NCBI GenBank assembly: GCA_003669585.1
Contig: QWOQ01000015.1
Coordinates: 248,001-312,000 of the forward strand
Source of the DNA: Planctomycetota bacterium
Lineage (GTDB): Bacteria; Planctomycetota; Planctomycetia; Pirellulales; UBA1268
Direction: 5' to 3'
DNA: 64,000 nucleotides
The first letter of the stretch is position 1, and each line of letters begins with the position of its first letter. Of this stretch, positions 21,846-32,197 are shown one piece after another. Under the pieces are notes generated by a model. That model ran no database searches. It was not told the DNA's origin and worked only from the letters and a program-made list of their open reading frames with translations. A program made the position numbers and the translations under genes.

Positions 21846-24457
21846 TTCGCTGAATCCTTTGTCGAAACTGGTGGAGCAGTGTTGGGATTATTTTTGAGCC
21901 CGCCAGTGTCATCTTCTGGAACCGCAGTTGAATCCTCAGGAGTTTTAGTCGTTGCCTTTGAAAGCGATTGGGCCTGAGCGGCTCGTAATTTTTCTCGACG
22001 AGAGAGCTTTTGAGACCCTTTGTCGTCCGAGGATGTTGTGGCTTGCGACTGGCCAGAAAGAGGGCGATCGATGCGCAACTGAGACGCTGGCATCGAGTGA
22101 ATAACCCACTCTCCGTTCAATGGCACGAGAACCTGGCAGAAAATGTTGTCGTGTTTTCCAACAGCGGCGTCGGCACCAATGACCACGGGAAAAATGAGTT
22201 CCTTGACATCTGCGGAAAGTGCAACTTCTTGAGAATCGACATGAACCGGAAGACCCATTAACTTACATTTTGCATTTCCTTCAAACGAGCCAGGCTTTGA
22301 GACTTTGCAAAGAATCGTTGTCTCTTGTCCAACTTCAGCCGAAGATTTTTCCAGAGTCAGCTCAATCAAGGTTTCAGCAACACGCAGCGTGACTGGCTGA
22401 CTGGCTACCCACAGATCGGACTGCTGCAAGGCCTTTCCTTTCTTTTTGTCTGCTGGGGCTCCTTTGGGAGTAGCGGCAACGACAATCTGCCAATCGCGAA
22501 CGGGAGCGTCGGCGGTTGCGTTGATGGTGTAGCCAATCTCAGAAATATCTTCGGGTATTTCAACTCCCGCCAAAGCGCTCACGCCGGTGGGCTTCCATGG
22601 GAATTCGAGTTTTACGGCCCCTTTGAATCCTTCGGCTCGTTCGATGCGTACTTGAAGATCAAAACGACCTCGACGGACCAGTGGAATAATTGGTGCCTTG
22701 AGGTGCACTGTGATCGGCGATGGAGAAACAACGGCCACGGGCAGCCGATCGGTGATCGTCGCGCGATATTGTGTTTGATTTGGATTCCCAAATACCAAAG
22801 ACGTTGATTGCCGGAGTCCACCGAGCAGCTCATTGGTTTCATGTGCGCTGCGGACAGTGACTCGAGCCATGCCGGTTCCAAGCGGTGCGTCGGCAGATGC
22901 TTCAAACAGAACAGCGCCTCCAGGAGAACCCGCTAGAAACGGTAGAGAAGTGGCGAGTACGCCGTGTGGTACATCGCTCCACTCGAGGCGTACGTCATCT
23001 GAATATTCGCTGCGGTTGGCGTTGAATACAGCAACCGTGCGATTCCCTTGGGGAACTGTCACCACAAGTCGTTCCTGAGTGTTGCTGCGTCCTTCCGGAA
23101 TCGCCAGATCAACGTGAGGGACAACCTGTTGAGCTTCGATTCGATAAATAAATTCCGGACCACCCCGTCGCTGATGGTCGTTGATTCGCACGAGAAAAGA
23201 CCCTTCGTCAGGAACCAATACTCTCATGTCACTATCAGGCCCATCAGTGTCGTCGCTCCCGGTTATCTTCTCGCGTTTTTTGTCGTCGCGATGTGCATTG
23301 AGTACCAGATCAATGGGTGAACCGAGGCGACGCCCATACGCAGTGACTCGCCACGTGGTGCCTTTGGATGCCGAAAATCGGAGCCAGTCGACATCGTTTT
23401 TGGAATCCATTCTCCCGATAAACGCTCCAGGAATCGAAGAATGCGAAGCCTGATCAGGAACATCATTGGGTTCAGATTCAACCACCGTGGCAAGCGAGGA
23501 AATTCGAACGGGAACCGGTGCAGTGGATCGCTTACCATCACGCTCCGGACGAATTTCTGCGATCCCTTCGACGCCAGCGGACTCGGGTAATGTGACCCGG
23601 GTCTGAAATGATCCTGCCGGGTCTCCAAGCCACTCGAACTTGACCTCTTCGCCCGGCATGCCACAAGGAGGCCATGCCACAATTGGGATCGGAAAGGTTC
23701 CGACATGAAGCAAATAAACGCATCCATTATTACCGCCATAGGCGCTTTCTCGAAGACGAATTGTGTAATCGCCCTCTTCCTTCACCACGATCGACAGCAT
23801 TGGATCTTGCCCAAGAAGCGAATTGTCATCATTGGCTCCCAGTACAAATCCCCTGCTATCGATGATCTCAAGATGGGAGTCAAACATTTCTTGATCGAGT
23901 CGAATTCCATCGACGACTGCTGCGATGCGAGATGATGCAAGAAGATGAACAACAAAGCAGTCCACATCTTCGCCTGTTATCACGCCACTGATAGTTTGTT
24001 CCAGTTCAATATTCTGGGCCTTCGAAGGCTCGTTGTTCGGTTCGATTTCGTTCACCTGTTGAGTCGCCCCAACGCGAAACGTGCGAAGTTCTGAAAGTCC
24101 ACGAGCGGTTCGCACTCGCAGGCGATGCGCCCCAAGTCGACAGTCAGGAGGAATTGAGATGCGTGCTTTCAAACGAGAGCCATCGACCGAATCAATATGT
24201 TGAACCTGAATCAATCCTTCTTCGAAGACAAGTTCTTCTGCAGATTCAAGAAACTTTCCAGTGAGTTCGATTTCAACGTCAGACCCCTGCTTCGCTCCCG
24301 GTGGAATAATTCGATCGATGGTCGGATCAGCTCTCAGAGGAGATGAAGACAGCAACAAAAGGCTGAGCGAAAGAAAAAGAAATCCGGATTTCTGATTGAA
24401 AGCACTCGAATGATTGTTCAAAGTCCATTTCCGCATAAAAATCCCCAACGAACACAA
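21842..24457 (-). CDS. Secreted protein with bacterial pre-peptidase C-terminal (PPC)-like domains
   Basis: Signal peptide; EIEPNNEPSKAQNIELEQTISGVITGEDVDCFVV and ESEPNDVPDQASHSSIPGAFIGRMDSKNDVDWLRF. Confidence 0.82.
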   Translation of the reverse strand: MCSLGIFMRKWTLNNHSSAFNQKSGFLFLSLSLLLLSSSPLRADPTIDRIIPPGAKQGSDVEIELTGKFLESAEELVFEEGLIQVQHIDSVDGSRLKARISIPPDCRLGAHRLRVRTARGLSELRTFRVGATQQVNEIEPNNEPSKAQNIELEQTISGVITGEDVDCFVVHLLASSRIAAVVDGIRLDQEMFDSHLEIIDSRGFVLGANDDNSLLGQDPMLSIVVKEEGDYTIRLRESAYGGNNGCVYLLHVGTFPIPIVAWPPCGMPGEEVKFEWLGDPAGSFQTRVTLPESAGVEGIAEIRPERDGKRSTAPVPVRISSLATVVESEPNDVPDQASHSSIPGAFIGRMDSKNDVDWLRFSASKGTTWRVTAYGRRLGSPIDLVLNAHRDDKKREKITGSDDTDGPDSDMRVLVPDEGSFLVRINDHQRRGGPEFIYRIEAQQVVPHVDLAIPEGRSNTQERLVVTVPQGNRTVAVFNANRSEYSDDVRLEWSDVPHGVLATSLPFLAGSPGGAVLFEASADAPLGTGMARVTVRSAHETNELLGGLRQSTSLVFGNPNQTQYRATITDRLPVAVVSPSPITVHLKAPIIPLVRRGRFDLQVRIERAEGFKGAVKLEFPWKPTGVSALAGVEIPEDISEIGYTINATADAPVRDWQIVVAATPKGAPADKKKGKALQQSDLWVASQPVTLRVAETLIELTLEKSSAEVGQETTILCKVSKPGSFEGNAKCKLMGLPVHVDSQEVALSADVKELIFPVVIGADAAVGKHDNIFCQVLVPLNGEWVIHSMPASQLRIDRPLSGQSQATTSSDDKGSQKLSRREKLRAAQAQSLSKATTKTPEDSTAVPEDDTGGLKNNPNTAPPVSTKDSAK

Positions 24458-24505
24458 AGTTCAAGAAAAAAAGAAAAGCACTTTGAATCGTTGGTCGGCA
24501 GAAAA

Positions 24506-25843
24506 TCAGGTCAGAAGATCGCGGCGAACATCCCCGCCATCCACAATCTCAACTGGTCGGTTTCCCGGAGCAACTAATTCTTTGTCTGCGACGATCCCCA
24601 AACAGTGGTAGACCGTTGTGGCAAGATCCTGGACAGTGAGCGGATCTTCCTGCGGTTCGGCTGCAATCGCATCAGATGAACCGTAGACACTCCCTGCCTT
24701 TATTCCACCGCCAGCAAGCAGCATGCTAAAAACTTTTGGCCAGTGATCGCGACCAGCATTTTTGTTGATCTTTGGAGTGCGACCAAATTCACTCGAGACC
24801 ATAACCATTGTCGACGAGAGTAAACCCCGTTGATCAAGGTCGCTGATCAATGCGGCATAGGCTTGATCAAAGGAAGGAAGTTTACTGAGGATTCCATCAC
24901 GAATCTTCGTATGCATATCCCAAGCACCGTAGCTGAGCGTCACAAATCGCACACCAGATTCAACGAGTCTGCGAGCTAAAAGCATTCGTTGTCCGGCCTC
25001 GTTGCGTCCGTATGCGTCCCGTACGGCATCTGGTTCAGCGGCAATGTCAAAAGCAGCTCTGGCTTCCGGCGCGCTCACAAGTGCATAGGCTCTTTCATAG
25101 AAGGAATCCATTGCCTTGAGATTCTCAGAGTTCTCAAGTTGATCGAAATGACGGCCGACAACATCGCGAAGTTTTTGTCGAGTTGCAAATCGTGACGCAT
25201 CGACTCCCTTCGGAAGAGAGAGATCTCGAACTGTGAATTTTTCGTTGGCGGGATCCGAGCCGATTGAAAATGGGCCGTAGCCGCTTCCAAGATAGCCGGG
25301 GCCTGCATCGGGTGCCGGAAGATTCGGAAGACAGACGTAGGGAGGGAGATTCGCACGAGGACCAAACTCGTGTGAGACAACGCTGCCAAAGCTGGGAAAT
25401 TTGAGCGCGGGGCTTGGCCGATATCCCGTGAACATGTTGTGGGTACCCCGTTCGTGAGCAGCTTCTCCATGAGTCATCGAACGAACAACGGTAATCTTGT
25501 CAGCAATTGCAGCGGTATGTGGAAGTTTTTCATTAAACTGAACTCCTGGCAAACATGTATTGATCACTCCCATCTCGCCCCGATATTCAACCGGTGCAAG
25601 TGGTTTCGGATCGAATGTCTCTTGGTGAGCCCATCCACCGGGCATCCATATATGGATGACGCTTTTTGCGGTGCCCTCAAAATGCTCAAAAGTTTTTGTA
25701 TCTGCACGGGCAGACTGCATCTTGAAAAAAGATCCAAGCGAGAGGCCAAGTCCACCGAGAACACCAACGTTTAAAAAATCCCGACGACCGGTGGAAAAGT
25801 CAGGCGAATCATTTTGCAGCGTGACAATGTTGGTGCGCGCCAT
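24506..25843 (-). CDS. DUF1501 domain-containing (sulfatase-like) protein
   Basis: TGRRDFLNVGVLGGLGLSLGSFF Tat-like leader; VIHIWMPGGWAHQETFDPKP...RGTHNMFTGYRPS...SSEFGRTPKINKNAGRDHWPKVFSMLLAGGGIKAGSVYGSSD. Confidence 0.93.
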   Translation of the reverse strand: MARTNIVTLQNDSPDFSTGRRDFLNVGVLGGLGLSLGSFFKMQSARADTKTFEHFEGTAKSVIHIWMPGGWAHQETFDPKPLAPVEYRGEMGVINTCLPGVQFNEKLPHTAAIADKITVVRSMTHGEAAHERGTHNMFTGYRPSPALKFPSFGSVVSHEFGPRANLPPYVCLPNLPAPDAGPGYLGSGYGPFSIGSDPANEKFTVRDLSLPKGVDASRFATRQKLRDVVGRHFDQLENSENLKAMDSFYERAYALVSAPEARAAFDIAAEPDAVRDAYGRNEAGQRMLLARRLVESGVRFVTLSYGAWDMHTKIRDGILSKLPSFDQAYAALISDLDQRGLLSSTMVMVSSEFGRTPKINKNAGRDHWPKVFSMLLAGGGIKAGSVYGSSDAIAAEPQEDPLTVQDLATTVYHCLGIVADKELVAPGNRPVEIVDGGDVRRDLLT

Positions 25844-26100
25844 AGCAGATAAATCTCCGAGGGCCCTAAGCGGTCCGAAAAATCAAATTGGCTCGTATTC
25901 TTTTTCGACGATAGAACCACACACGCAAGAATGAAAAATACCCCGACACCGGAATGAAGTAATTCAATGAGCTGTTGATAGTAAAAACAATTGAAAAGTT
26001 GAGCAAGCAGAGTAGACAGGCGTACACTTTTCTGTTGGGCTCAAAATCGCCGACTGGTGAGTCTGTAAGCTAGGGCGATCAAACGAGTACCAACGAAACG

Positions 26101-27498
26101 TCACGGTATTTGTTTGTCGGGTCGATCTTTTGTGTGTCGAGATCGCAGAAAATGATGATAGTGCTGAGCGAAGCGATGTGCTTCATCTCGAACAAATTCA
26201 AGGATTCGCAAAGCATACGAATCCCTACCAAGTTTCAGAGGTTCTGAACGGCCCGGTACGAAAATCTCCTCTTCGCGTTTGGCCAGTGAGATCACGCATG
26301 GAAGGGTGATGTCAAGTTCTTTGATCGCTGCCATGGCTGCCGACAGTTGCCCTTTTCCTCCGTCAACTAAAAAAAGATCTGGAAAAGATCCTCCTTCGCG
26401 TTTGAGTCTCGAAAACCTTCTCGACACAACTTCGTGAATGCTTCGATAGTCATCGATCCCTTCAACCGTCTTGATGCGGTACCGCTTGTATCCAGCCTTG
26501 AACGGAAGTCCATCGATAAACTGTACAAGGCTTGCAACCGTTTCGCCGCCACCAAGGTGGGCGATATCAACTCCTTCTATAATGCGAGGGATCGACGCAA
26601 GCTTGAAGACGCTTTTGAGGCCGGCAAGGCCTTTTTTCGGATTGACGAGAAAGACCTCAGGCTGAACGTGCTCTTCAAGATCGCCACGCTGATCGAGCGT
26701 TTCCAGAAGACGTATTTCATCTCGAAGCCTTGCAGCTTTTTCAAATTCCAGTCCACCGGAGGCCGCGAGCATCTCCTGTTTCATCTCCCCAAGCAATCTG
26801 TTTTTGCCCCCTTCGAGAAATGTTTTAAGCCTGCCAATATCGCGGCGATAGTCCTCTTTTGAGATTCGCAGATTGCAAGGCGCCGTACACTGATCAATCG
26901 ACGCAAGCAGGCAGGGGCGAAACCATCGCCAGGATTCATTGTTGGAATCAATGTCGAGAGTGCACGTTCGAAATTTGAAAATGCGCTGCAAAACCACAAT
27001 CGCTCCTCGTAAGCTTCCGGCGCTGGTGAATGGGCCGTAGAGTTTCACTCCCTTGCGACGTGGCGTGCGCGTAAACTCAATCCTTGGATAGTCTTCATGG
27101 GTTGTGATTTGCAGATAAGGAAAGGTCTTATCGTCTTTGAGATCAGAATTAAATTTTGGTTGAATGTCCTTGATGAGCCGACTCTCAAGCAAAAGCGCAT
27201 CGACCTCGCTATCAGCTTCGAGATAGTCAATGTCACGAATTTCCAGCACCAGTTCAGCCGTACGGCGATCCTGCTCGGCGGCTTTTAAAAAGTAACTCGC
27301 TGCTCGAGATCGCAGATTTTTCGCCTTGCCGATATAGATCACCCGGCCTGCTGAGTCTTTCATCAAGTAGACGCCGGGCGTCTGTGGAAATGTTTTGACT
27401 TTCTCGGCAGCTGCAGAAAGATCGGCGGCAGTCACCAAATGATCGGTGTCTGCCGGCGTTGTTTCGGAATCGTTGTGCTCAGAGAATGTATCGTTCAC
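26101..27498 (-). CDS. uvrC: UvrC excinuclease subunit, short form lacking the C-terminal HhH domain
   Basis: GIY-YIG domain (PGVYLMKDSAGRVIYIGKAKNLRSRAASYF), UVR motif, RNase H-like C-terminal domain (LFLVDGGKGQLSAAMAAIKEL...RDEAHRFA). Ends right after this domain. Confidence 0.92.
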   Translation of the reverse strand: MNDTFSEHNDSETTPADTDHLVTAADLSAAAEKVKTFPQTPGVYLMKDSAGRVIYIGKAKNLRSRAASYFLKAAEQDRRTAELVLEIRDIDYLEADSEVDALLLESRLIKDIQPKFNSDLKDDKTFPYLQITTHEDYPRIEFTRTPRRKGVKLYGPFTSAGSLRGAIVVLQRIFKFRTCTLDIDSNNESWRWFRPCLLASIDQCTAPCNLRISKEDYRRDIGRLKTFLEGGKNRLLGEMKQEMLAASGGLEFEKAARLRDEIRLLETLDQRGDLEEHVQPEVFLVNPKKGLAGLKSVFKLASIPRIIEGVDIAHLGGGETVASLVQFIDGLPFKAGYKRYRIKTVEGIDDYRSIHEVVSRRFSRLKREGGSFPDLFLVDGGKGQLSAAMAAIKELDITLPCVISLAKREEEIFVPGRSEPLKLGRDSYALRILEFVRDEAHRFAQHYHHFLRSRHTKDRPDKQIP

Positions 27499-27614
27499 GA
27501 TGAAATTCTAGGCGAGTGAAAGAAAACTCTCACTCGCGTGTCAAGAAGTCAAGAAATAGAGGGAAAAAGAGCGTGAAACGATACTCGTTCCGCACGTGGA
27601 GATACAAAAAGAGT

Positions 27615-29483
27615 TCAGTGATTGGCGAGCTGTCGGAGGTCGGTTTCCATTGCATCCAACTGAGACGCGAGCATATTTTTTGTGGTCAATAATTCATTGG
27701 ATGCGCACGGAGGCGACACGGCGAACAAATAAAACTTGATTTTTGGCTCAGTTCCGGAAGGACGTGCAGCCACAGCATTTCCAATCGCGGGAAAGCGATT
27801 CGATTCTCGAACACTCGCTTCGGTGTGACCGACGAGATCGAATATCACGAGATCTCCCTTCGTGCCGGCAAACGGTACAGCAGGTGTGCCAGGTGTGCAT
27901 ACGGCGAGAGATGCGTAATCGCGAATACGCAGCACATTGAGTCCGCCAAATGATTGCGGTGGGTTCTTCCGTAGCGATGTCATGATCTCTTGCATTCGAT
28001 CCATACCGGCAGCTCCCGGCAGTGCCAGCGATACCTGTCGCTCCATATGAGGGCCGTGTGTACAAAAAAGTTCATCTAACTTTTCGTGCAGTGTTTGTTT
28101 ATTCGTTTTGAGCGATGCTGCAAGTTCTGAAAACAATAGCGCCGCCACGCTGGCGTCTTTGTCGCGTACGTGGGTGCCAGCCAGATAGCCGTGTGATTCC
28201 TCGCAGCCAAAGAGAAAATTGTGAGGACCTATCTGATCAATGGTCTGGCCGATCCACTTGAAGCCAACCTGCAGCGTGTCAATGACTTCTATGCCAAACC
28301 CTTCGGCGATGCGTCGCACAAGGCCGGTGGTGACAAGTGTTGTCACCACACGCTCTTCGGGCTTGAATATTCCTTTTTGCCGACGACCCAAGAGCACCCA
28401 ATCAACCAAAAGTGCAGCAATCTCATTCCCTGTAAACGTTTTCCAGAAACTGCCAGACTGTGTCGTGAGCGGAGCGGCAGCACCGAGTCGATCGCAGTCG
28501 GGGTCGGTGGCCAGCACGAGATCATCGCCGCGAGCGCGTGCCTCATCGATTGGTCCCGAGAGCACGGCTGGATTTTCTGGATTGGCGATATGGCCCGGCA
28601 CGTTTGGAAAATCGCCGTCAGGATTGGACTGTGGACCGTAAAGGCGGAGCCTGCGAAATCCAGCGCCTTCAAGGACCGGCACGACGGCGCTGCCTCCTAC
28701 GCCGTGCAACGGTGTATAGAGGATCGACACGTCGCGATGTCCGGGCGTTTGCTGCAGAAGAACAGCCGAAACAAACAGTGGATCAATTTCATGTTCAACA
28801 TAGTGAACTCTTAAATCGGCAACACCAAGATCGAAGTGTTCTCGACGAACATGCTGAACTTTCATCACACAATCGATAATTCCTTTGTCGTGTGGAGGCA
28901 AGACCTGTACGCCACCGCCCCAGTAAATCTTGACAGCATTGTCGCTTGGTGGATTGTGGCTGGCTGTCACCATAATGCCGCAGGTACTTGCCGTTGAACG
29001 TACTGCAAACGAAAGCTCTGGTGTGCTGCGGAAGCCACGCAAAAAGAAAATCTGGAAGCCGGCTGCCAGCAACACTTCCGCGCAGAGCTTTGCAAAATGT
29101 TCCGAACGATGCCGAGTATCGTAAGCAATTGCACAGGTAGGCGTGACACCAGCAGGGAGCACGCTTTGCACATAGTCGGCAAGTCCCTGTGCGCTCTCGC
29201 CAATCGTACGATCGTTGATTGCGTTGGATCCGACCGGATACATCGTTCCACGACGGCCACCGGTTCCGAATGGGATCACCGTCCAAAAGGCATCGTCGAG
29301 TTCCTTCCACAGTTCTTGGTCGATTCGTTCGGCCAGGGTATCCGAAAACTCACGATATTGTGGCTGAGTCAACCAGTCGATCATCGTTTTTTCAGAATGC
29401 TCGGTGATCCTACCGGCAGTGTGGGCCGCTTGAAGAGCCAGAAGTCGCGCAAGCATCACGGGAGTCTGTTGTGTTTGAGTCAT
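27615..29483 (-). CDS. Phosphoglucomutase/phosphomannomutase family protein
   Basis: GTGGRRGTMYPVGSNAINDRT...GIMVTASHNPPSDNAVKIYWGGG...LATDPDCDRLGAA...GCEESHGYL...ARPSGTEPKIKFY. Confidence 0.93.
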   Translation of the reverse strand: MTQTQQTPVMLARLLALQAAHTAGRITEHSEKTMIDWLTQPQYREFSDTLAERIDQELWKELDDAFWTVIPFGTGGRRGTMYPVGSNAINDRTIGESAQGLADYVQSVLPAGVTPTCAIAYDTRHRSEHFAKLCAEVLLAAGFQIFFLRGFRSTPELSFAVRSTASTCGIMVTASHNPPSDNAVKIYWGGGVQVLPPHDKGIIDCVMKVQHVRREHFDLGVADLRVHYVEHEIDPLFVSAVLLQQTPGHRDVSILYTPLHGVGGSAVVPVLEGAGFRRLRLYGPQSNPDGDFPNVPGHIANPENPAVLSGPIDEARARGDDLVLATDPDCDRLGAAAPLTTQSGSFWKTFTGNEIAALLVDWVLLGRRQKGIFKPEERVVTTLVTTGLVRRIAEGFGIEVIDTLQVGFKWIGQTIDQIGPHNFLFGCEESHGYLAGTHVRDKDASVAALLFSELAASLKTNKQTLHEKLDELFCTHGPHMERQVSLALPGAAGMDRMQEIMTSLRKNPPQSFGGLNVLRIRDYASLAVCTPGTPAVPFAGTKGDLVIFDLVGHTEASVRESNRFPAIGNAVAARPSGTEPKIKFYLFAVSPPCASNELLTTKNMLASQLDAMETDLRQLANH

Positions 29484-29655
29484 AGTGTTGTTTCAGTGAC
29501 GAGTCTGTCCAAATAAGGATTACAAGAGGCGAAGACTTCGTCGGTAAATTTCGGGAATACACCCTTGAACTGTATTGAAAAATCGAGCAGTTGGGGTTTG
29601 AATACCTACAAAATCAACATGTGCGATCTGAGTAGGCTTTTTTATACTCTGCAGG

Positions 29656-31041
29656 ATGAAAGATGAACTGATCGCAAGTGTTTCAGGGTTACGAGGGATT
29701 GCGGGGGGCAGTCTCACCACGATGGTCGCCGTGCGATATGTCGCCGCGTTAGAGTCGCTGCTGCCTCCGGGACCGATTGTGATTGGTCGCGACGGTCGAG
29801 AAAGTGGGCCTGAGTACTGTTCTGCGATCAAAGAATTTCTTACGTCTCGAGGCAGAGATGTGCTCGATGCAGGCATCGCCAGCACTCCGACTCTGGGGAT
29901 TCTCGTCCAGAGCCGAGCCGCCGCCGGTGGGATTCAGATTTCGGCAAGTCACAATTCAGCCAAATACAACGGGCTTAAATGTTTTCGTTGGGATGGGAGA
30001 ATTCTGCCGGCTGAAGATGGGCTGCGTGTTGTCGAGGCGTTTCGTTTGGGAACGCCCATGGTGCAAAGTGATCGCCAAGGAAATGTCACTTGTGTCGACG
30101 GCACGGCTGAGCATCTGCGTCGAGTCCTTGCGATCGTTGATGGAGAGGCAATTCGTCAAAGGCATATCGGAGTCTTTCTCGATTCGGGGCATGGGGCCGG
30201 AAGCAGACTGGGACAAGAACTTCTCAACGCCCTTGGCTGTCGTGTGAGCATGGCAGGCGATGAGCCAGATGGTCGCTATGAACATGAGCCGGAGCCGACT
30301 GCAGAGAATCTTGTTTGTATGCTTCCCCAGATAGAGCGATCGGCTTCTGAAGTCGGTTTCTTTCAGGATCCCGATGCGGATCGACTCGCAATTGCTTCCG
30401 CAGAGGGACGCTATCTTGGTGAGGAATCGACGTTCGCTCTCGCAGTGGAACACCGACTCTCGAAAAGTTCTGGAACGATTGTCACCAACTGTTCGACGAG
30501 TCGAATGTCAGCGTTGATTGCAGAGCGTTACGGTGCCACATGCCATATGTCAGCGGTTGGTGAGGCCAATGTAGTGGACATGATGTTGAGTACTGGTGCG
30601 GTTCTTGGTGGTGAAGGAAATGGTGGTGTGATCGATCCACGAGTGGGGCTCGTAAGAGACAGCTTTGTCGCCATGGCAGTGGTGCTCGACCAGATGGTCG
30701 CAAGAAATCAATCAATAGAAAGTCTTTCGCAACTGCTTCCACATCTCGAGATGCGAAAATTAAAAATTGAACTGGATCCATCAAAACTTTCTGCAGTCCT
30801 TGAAGCTCTTCGCATGCGGTATCCGAATGCCACAGAAAGCCGTCTTGATGGTCTTCGCCTTGAGTGGTCGCATCAGTGGCTGCTGGTGCGCGGAAGCAAT
30901 ACGGAACCCGTCGTAAGAATGATTGCCGAAGGTGCCGATTCTAACGGTGTTGACGAACTGATAACGGAAGCCACCGCTGTTGTGCAGGTCTGTGCGAACT
31001 CAGGCGAGAGCGTGCAAAAAGACCCTCAAACAAGCCCATAA
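29656..31041 (+). CDS. Phosphohexomutase, phosphoglucosamine mutase-like
   Basis: SVSGLRGIAGGSLT...IQISASHNSAKYNGLKCF...FFQDPDADRLAIA...GGEGNGGVI...VRGSNTEPVVRMIAE. Confidence 0.9.
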   Translation: MKDELIASVSGLRGIAGGSLTTMVAVRYVAALESLLPPGPIVIGRDGRESGPEYCSAIKEFLTSRGRDVLDAGIASTPTLGILVQSRAAAGGIQISASHNSAKYNGLKCFRWDGRILPAEDGLRVVEAFRLGTPMVQSDRQGNVTCVDGTAEHLRRVLAIVDGEAIRQRHIGVFLDSGHGAGSRLGQELLNALGCRVSMAGDEPDGRYEHEPEPTAENLVCMLPQIERSASEVGFFQDPDADRLAIASAEGRYLGEESTFALAVEHRLSKSSGTIVTNCSTSRMSALIAERYGATCHMSAVGEANVVDMMLSTGAVLGGEGNGGVIDPRVGLVRDSFVAMAVVLDQMVARNQSIESLSQLLPHLEMRKLKIELDPSKLSAVLEALRMRYPNATESRLDGLRLEWSHQWLLVRGSNTEPVVRMIAEGADSNGVDELITEATAVVQVCANSGESVQKDPQTSP

Positions 31042-31179
31042 CGTCTTGCATCAGTGCCAAACGAACGCATCACACGATGCTCTGGGAAAAAATAAAAAAG
31101 TTTTCTGTGACAATTTTCGATCGGCCGGCAACCAATCTTCTAGCTGGCCTTTGAGGCACTCAAGAGGTCGAATCGTCCC

Positions 31180-31749
31180 GTGCAAGAATATGTCTTACCG
31201 AGCGACGAGGAATTGGCTGCACAGGCGGTGAGGGAGGGGTCTGATGGAACCGCGTTTACTTCTTTGGTGGAGCGGTTTCGGACAAAGGTCTGGAGAGTGT
31301 GTTGGAGGTTGATGGGAAATGAGCACGACGCGCAGGATGCCGCACAAGAAGTTTTTGTAAGGCTGTTCTTCGAACGTGGAAAGTTTCAAGGGCGATCGAG
31401 TTACTCAACGTGGCTGCATGCGGTAGCGATCAGGACCTGCCTGACCCTCCGCAGAACACGAACACGTCGACGTCGAAGAGAGGATTCTGCAGAAGAGGAT
31501 CAAATCGAAAACGTTTCCGATGGTGCATCGGAAAAGAACGCGAGATCCACAGGAGTGATTGATACGGAGAAACTGCTCGACGACCTTGATGAAGAAGATC
31601 GAGCACTGGTGCTGATGCGGTTTGCAGAAAATCATGACTACGAAGTGCTGGCAGAGATGTTTGATATGACCGCCGGAGCATGTCGAATGCGAATCAGTCG
31701 ATTGCGAGAAAGGCTTGCGGCAAAGGCTGCAAAACAGTTTTCAGAATGA
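31180..31749 (+). CDS. ECF-type RNA polymerase sigma factor
   Basis: VERFRTKVWRVCWRLMGNEHDAQDAAQEVFVRLFFERGKFQGRSSYSTWLHAVAIRTCL...DDLDEEDRALVLMRFAENHDYEVLAEMFDMTAGACRMRISRLRERL. Confidence 0.93.
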   Translation: MQEYVLPSDEELAAQAVREGSDGTAFTSLVERFRTKVWRVCWRLMGNEHDAQDAAQEVFVRLFFERGKFQGRSSYSTWLHAVAIRTCLTLRRTRTRRRRREDSAEEDQIENVSDGASEKNARSTGVIDTEKLLDDLDEEDRALVLMRFAENHDYEVLAEMFDMTAGACRMRISRLRERLAAKAAKQFSE

Positions 31750-31826
31750 GAGTGATCATCAAGAGTAAGAACTTCGTAAAAGGTTGTTCGGCAGACACGT
31801 GTCGATAAAAAAAGAGGGTTGAAACT

Positions 31827-32063
31827 GTGGATATGCTAGAGAAACTTGCCAATGTGCCTGTGCCACCCGTTCCGGAAGCCAAGCCTTTCGATGCGGGAAT
31901 GCGACGCAAGCTTCATCCAAGACTTCTGGCGGCCCACATTGTGGAGTTTGCATTTGAAGCGATGCCAATGGCGTTGCTGTGCATGATTGAGTCGATGTGT
32001 GCGGCCATTCAATTCACAATCACCGGATCGTGGCCGGACCGAGGGAATGATTCGTCGAGGTGA
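31827..32063 (+). CDS. Small hypothetical membrane protein downstream of the ECF sigma factor
   Basis: 78-aa ORF with one hydrophobic segment, co-oriented with the sigma gene. Confidence 0.5.
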   Translation: MDMLEKLANVPVPPVPEAKPFDAGMRRKLHPRLLAAHIVEFAFEAMPMALLCMIESMCAAIQFTITGSWPDRGNDSSR

Positions 32064-32197
32064 TCAGACAATACATGGCTGCTCGTTCAAACGAGGGCAG
32101 CAGATGAAGGTTGGGTTGCGGGCCAACACATAATTCCCGCTCTGGTTTTGAGGGGATGGCGTTCAGGACGAACTGCCATCGGGGGAGGAAGAGAACG

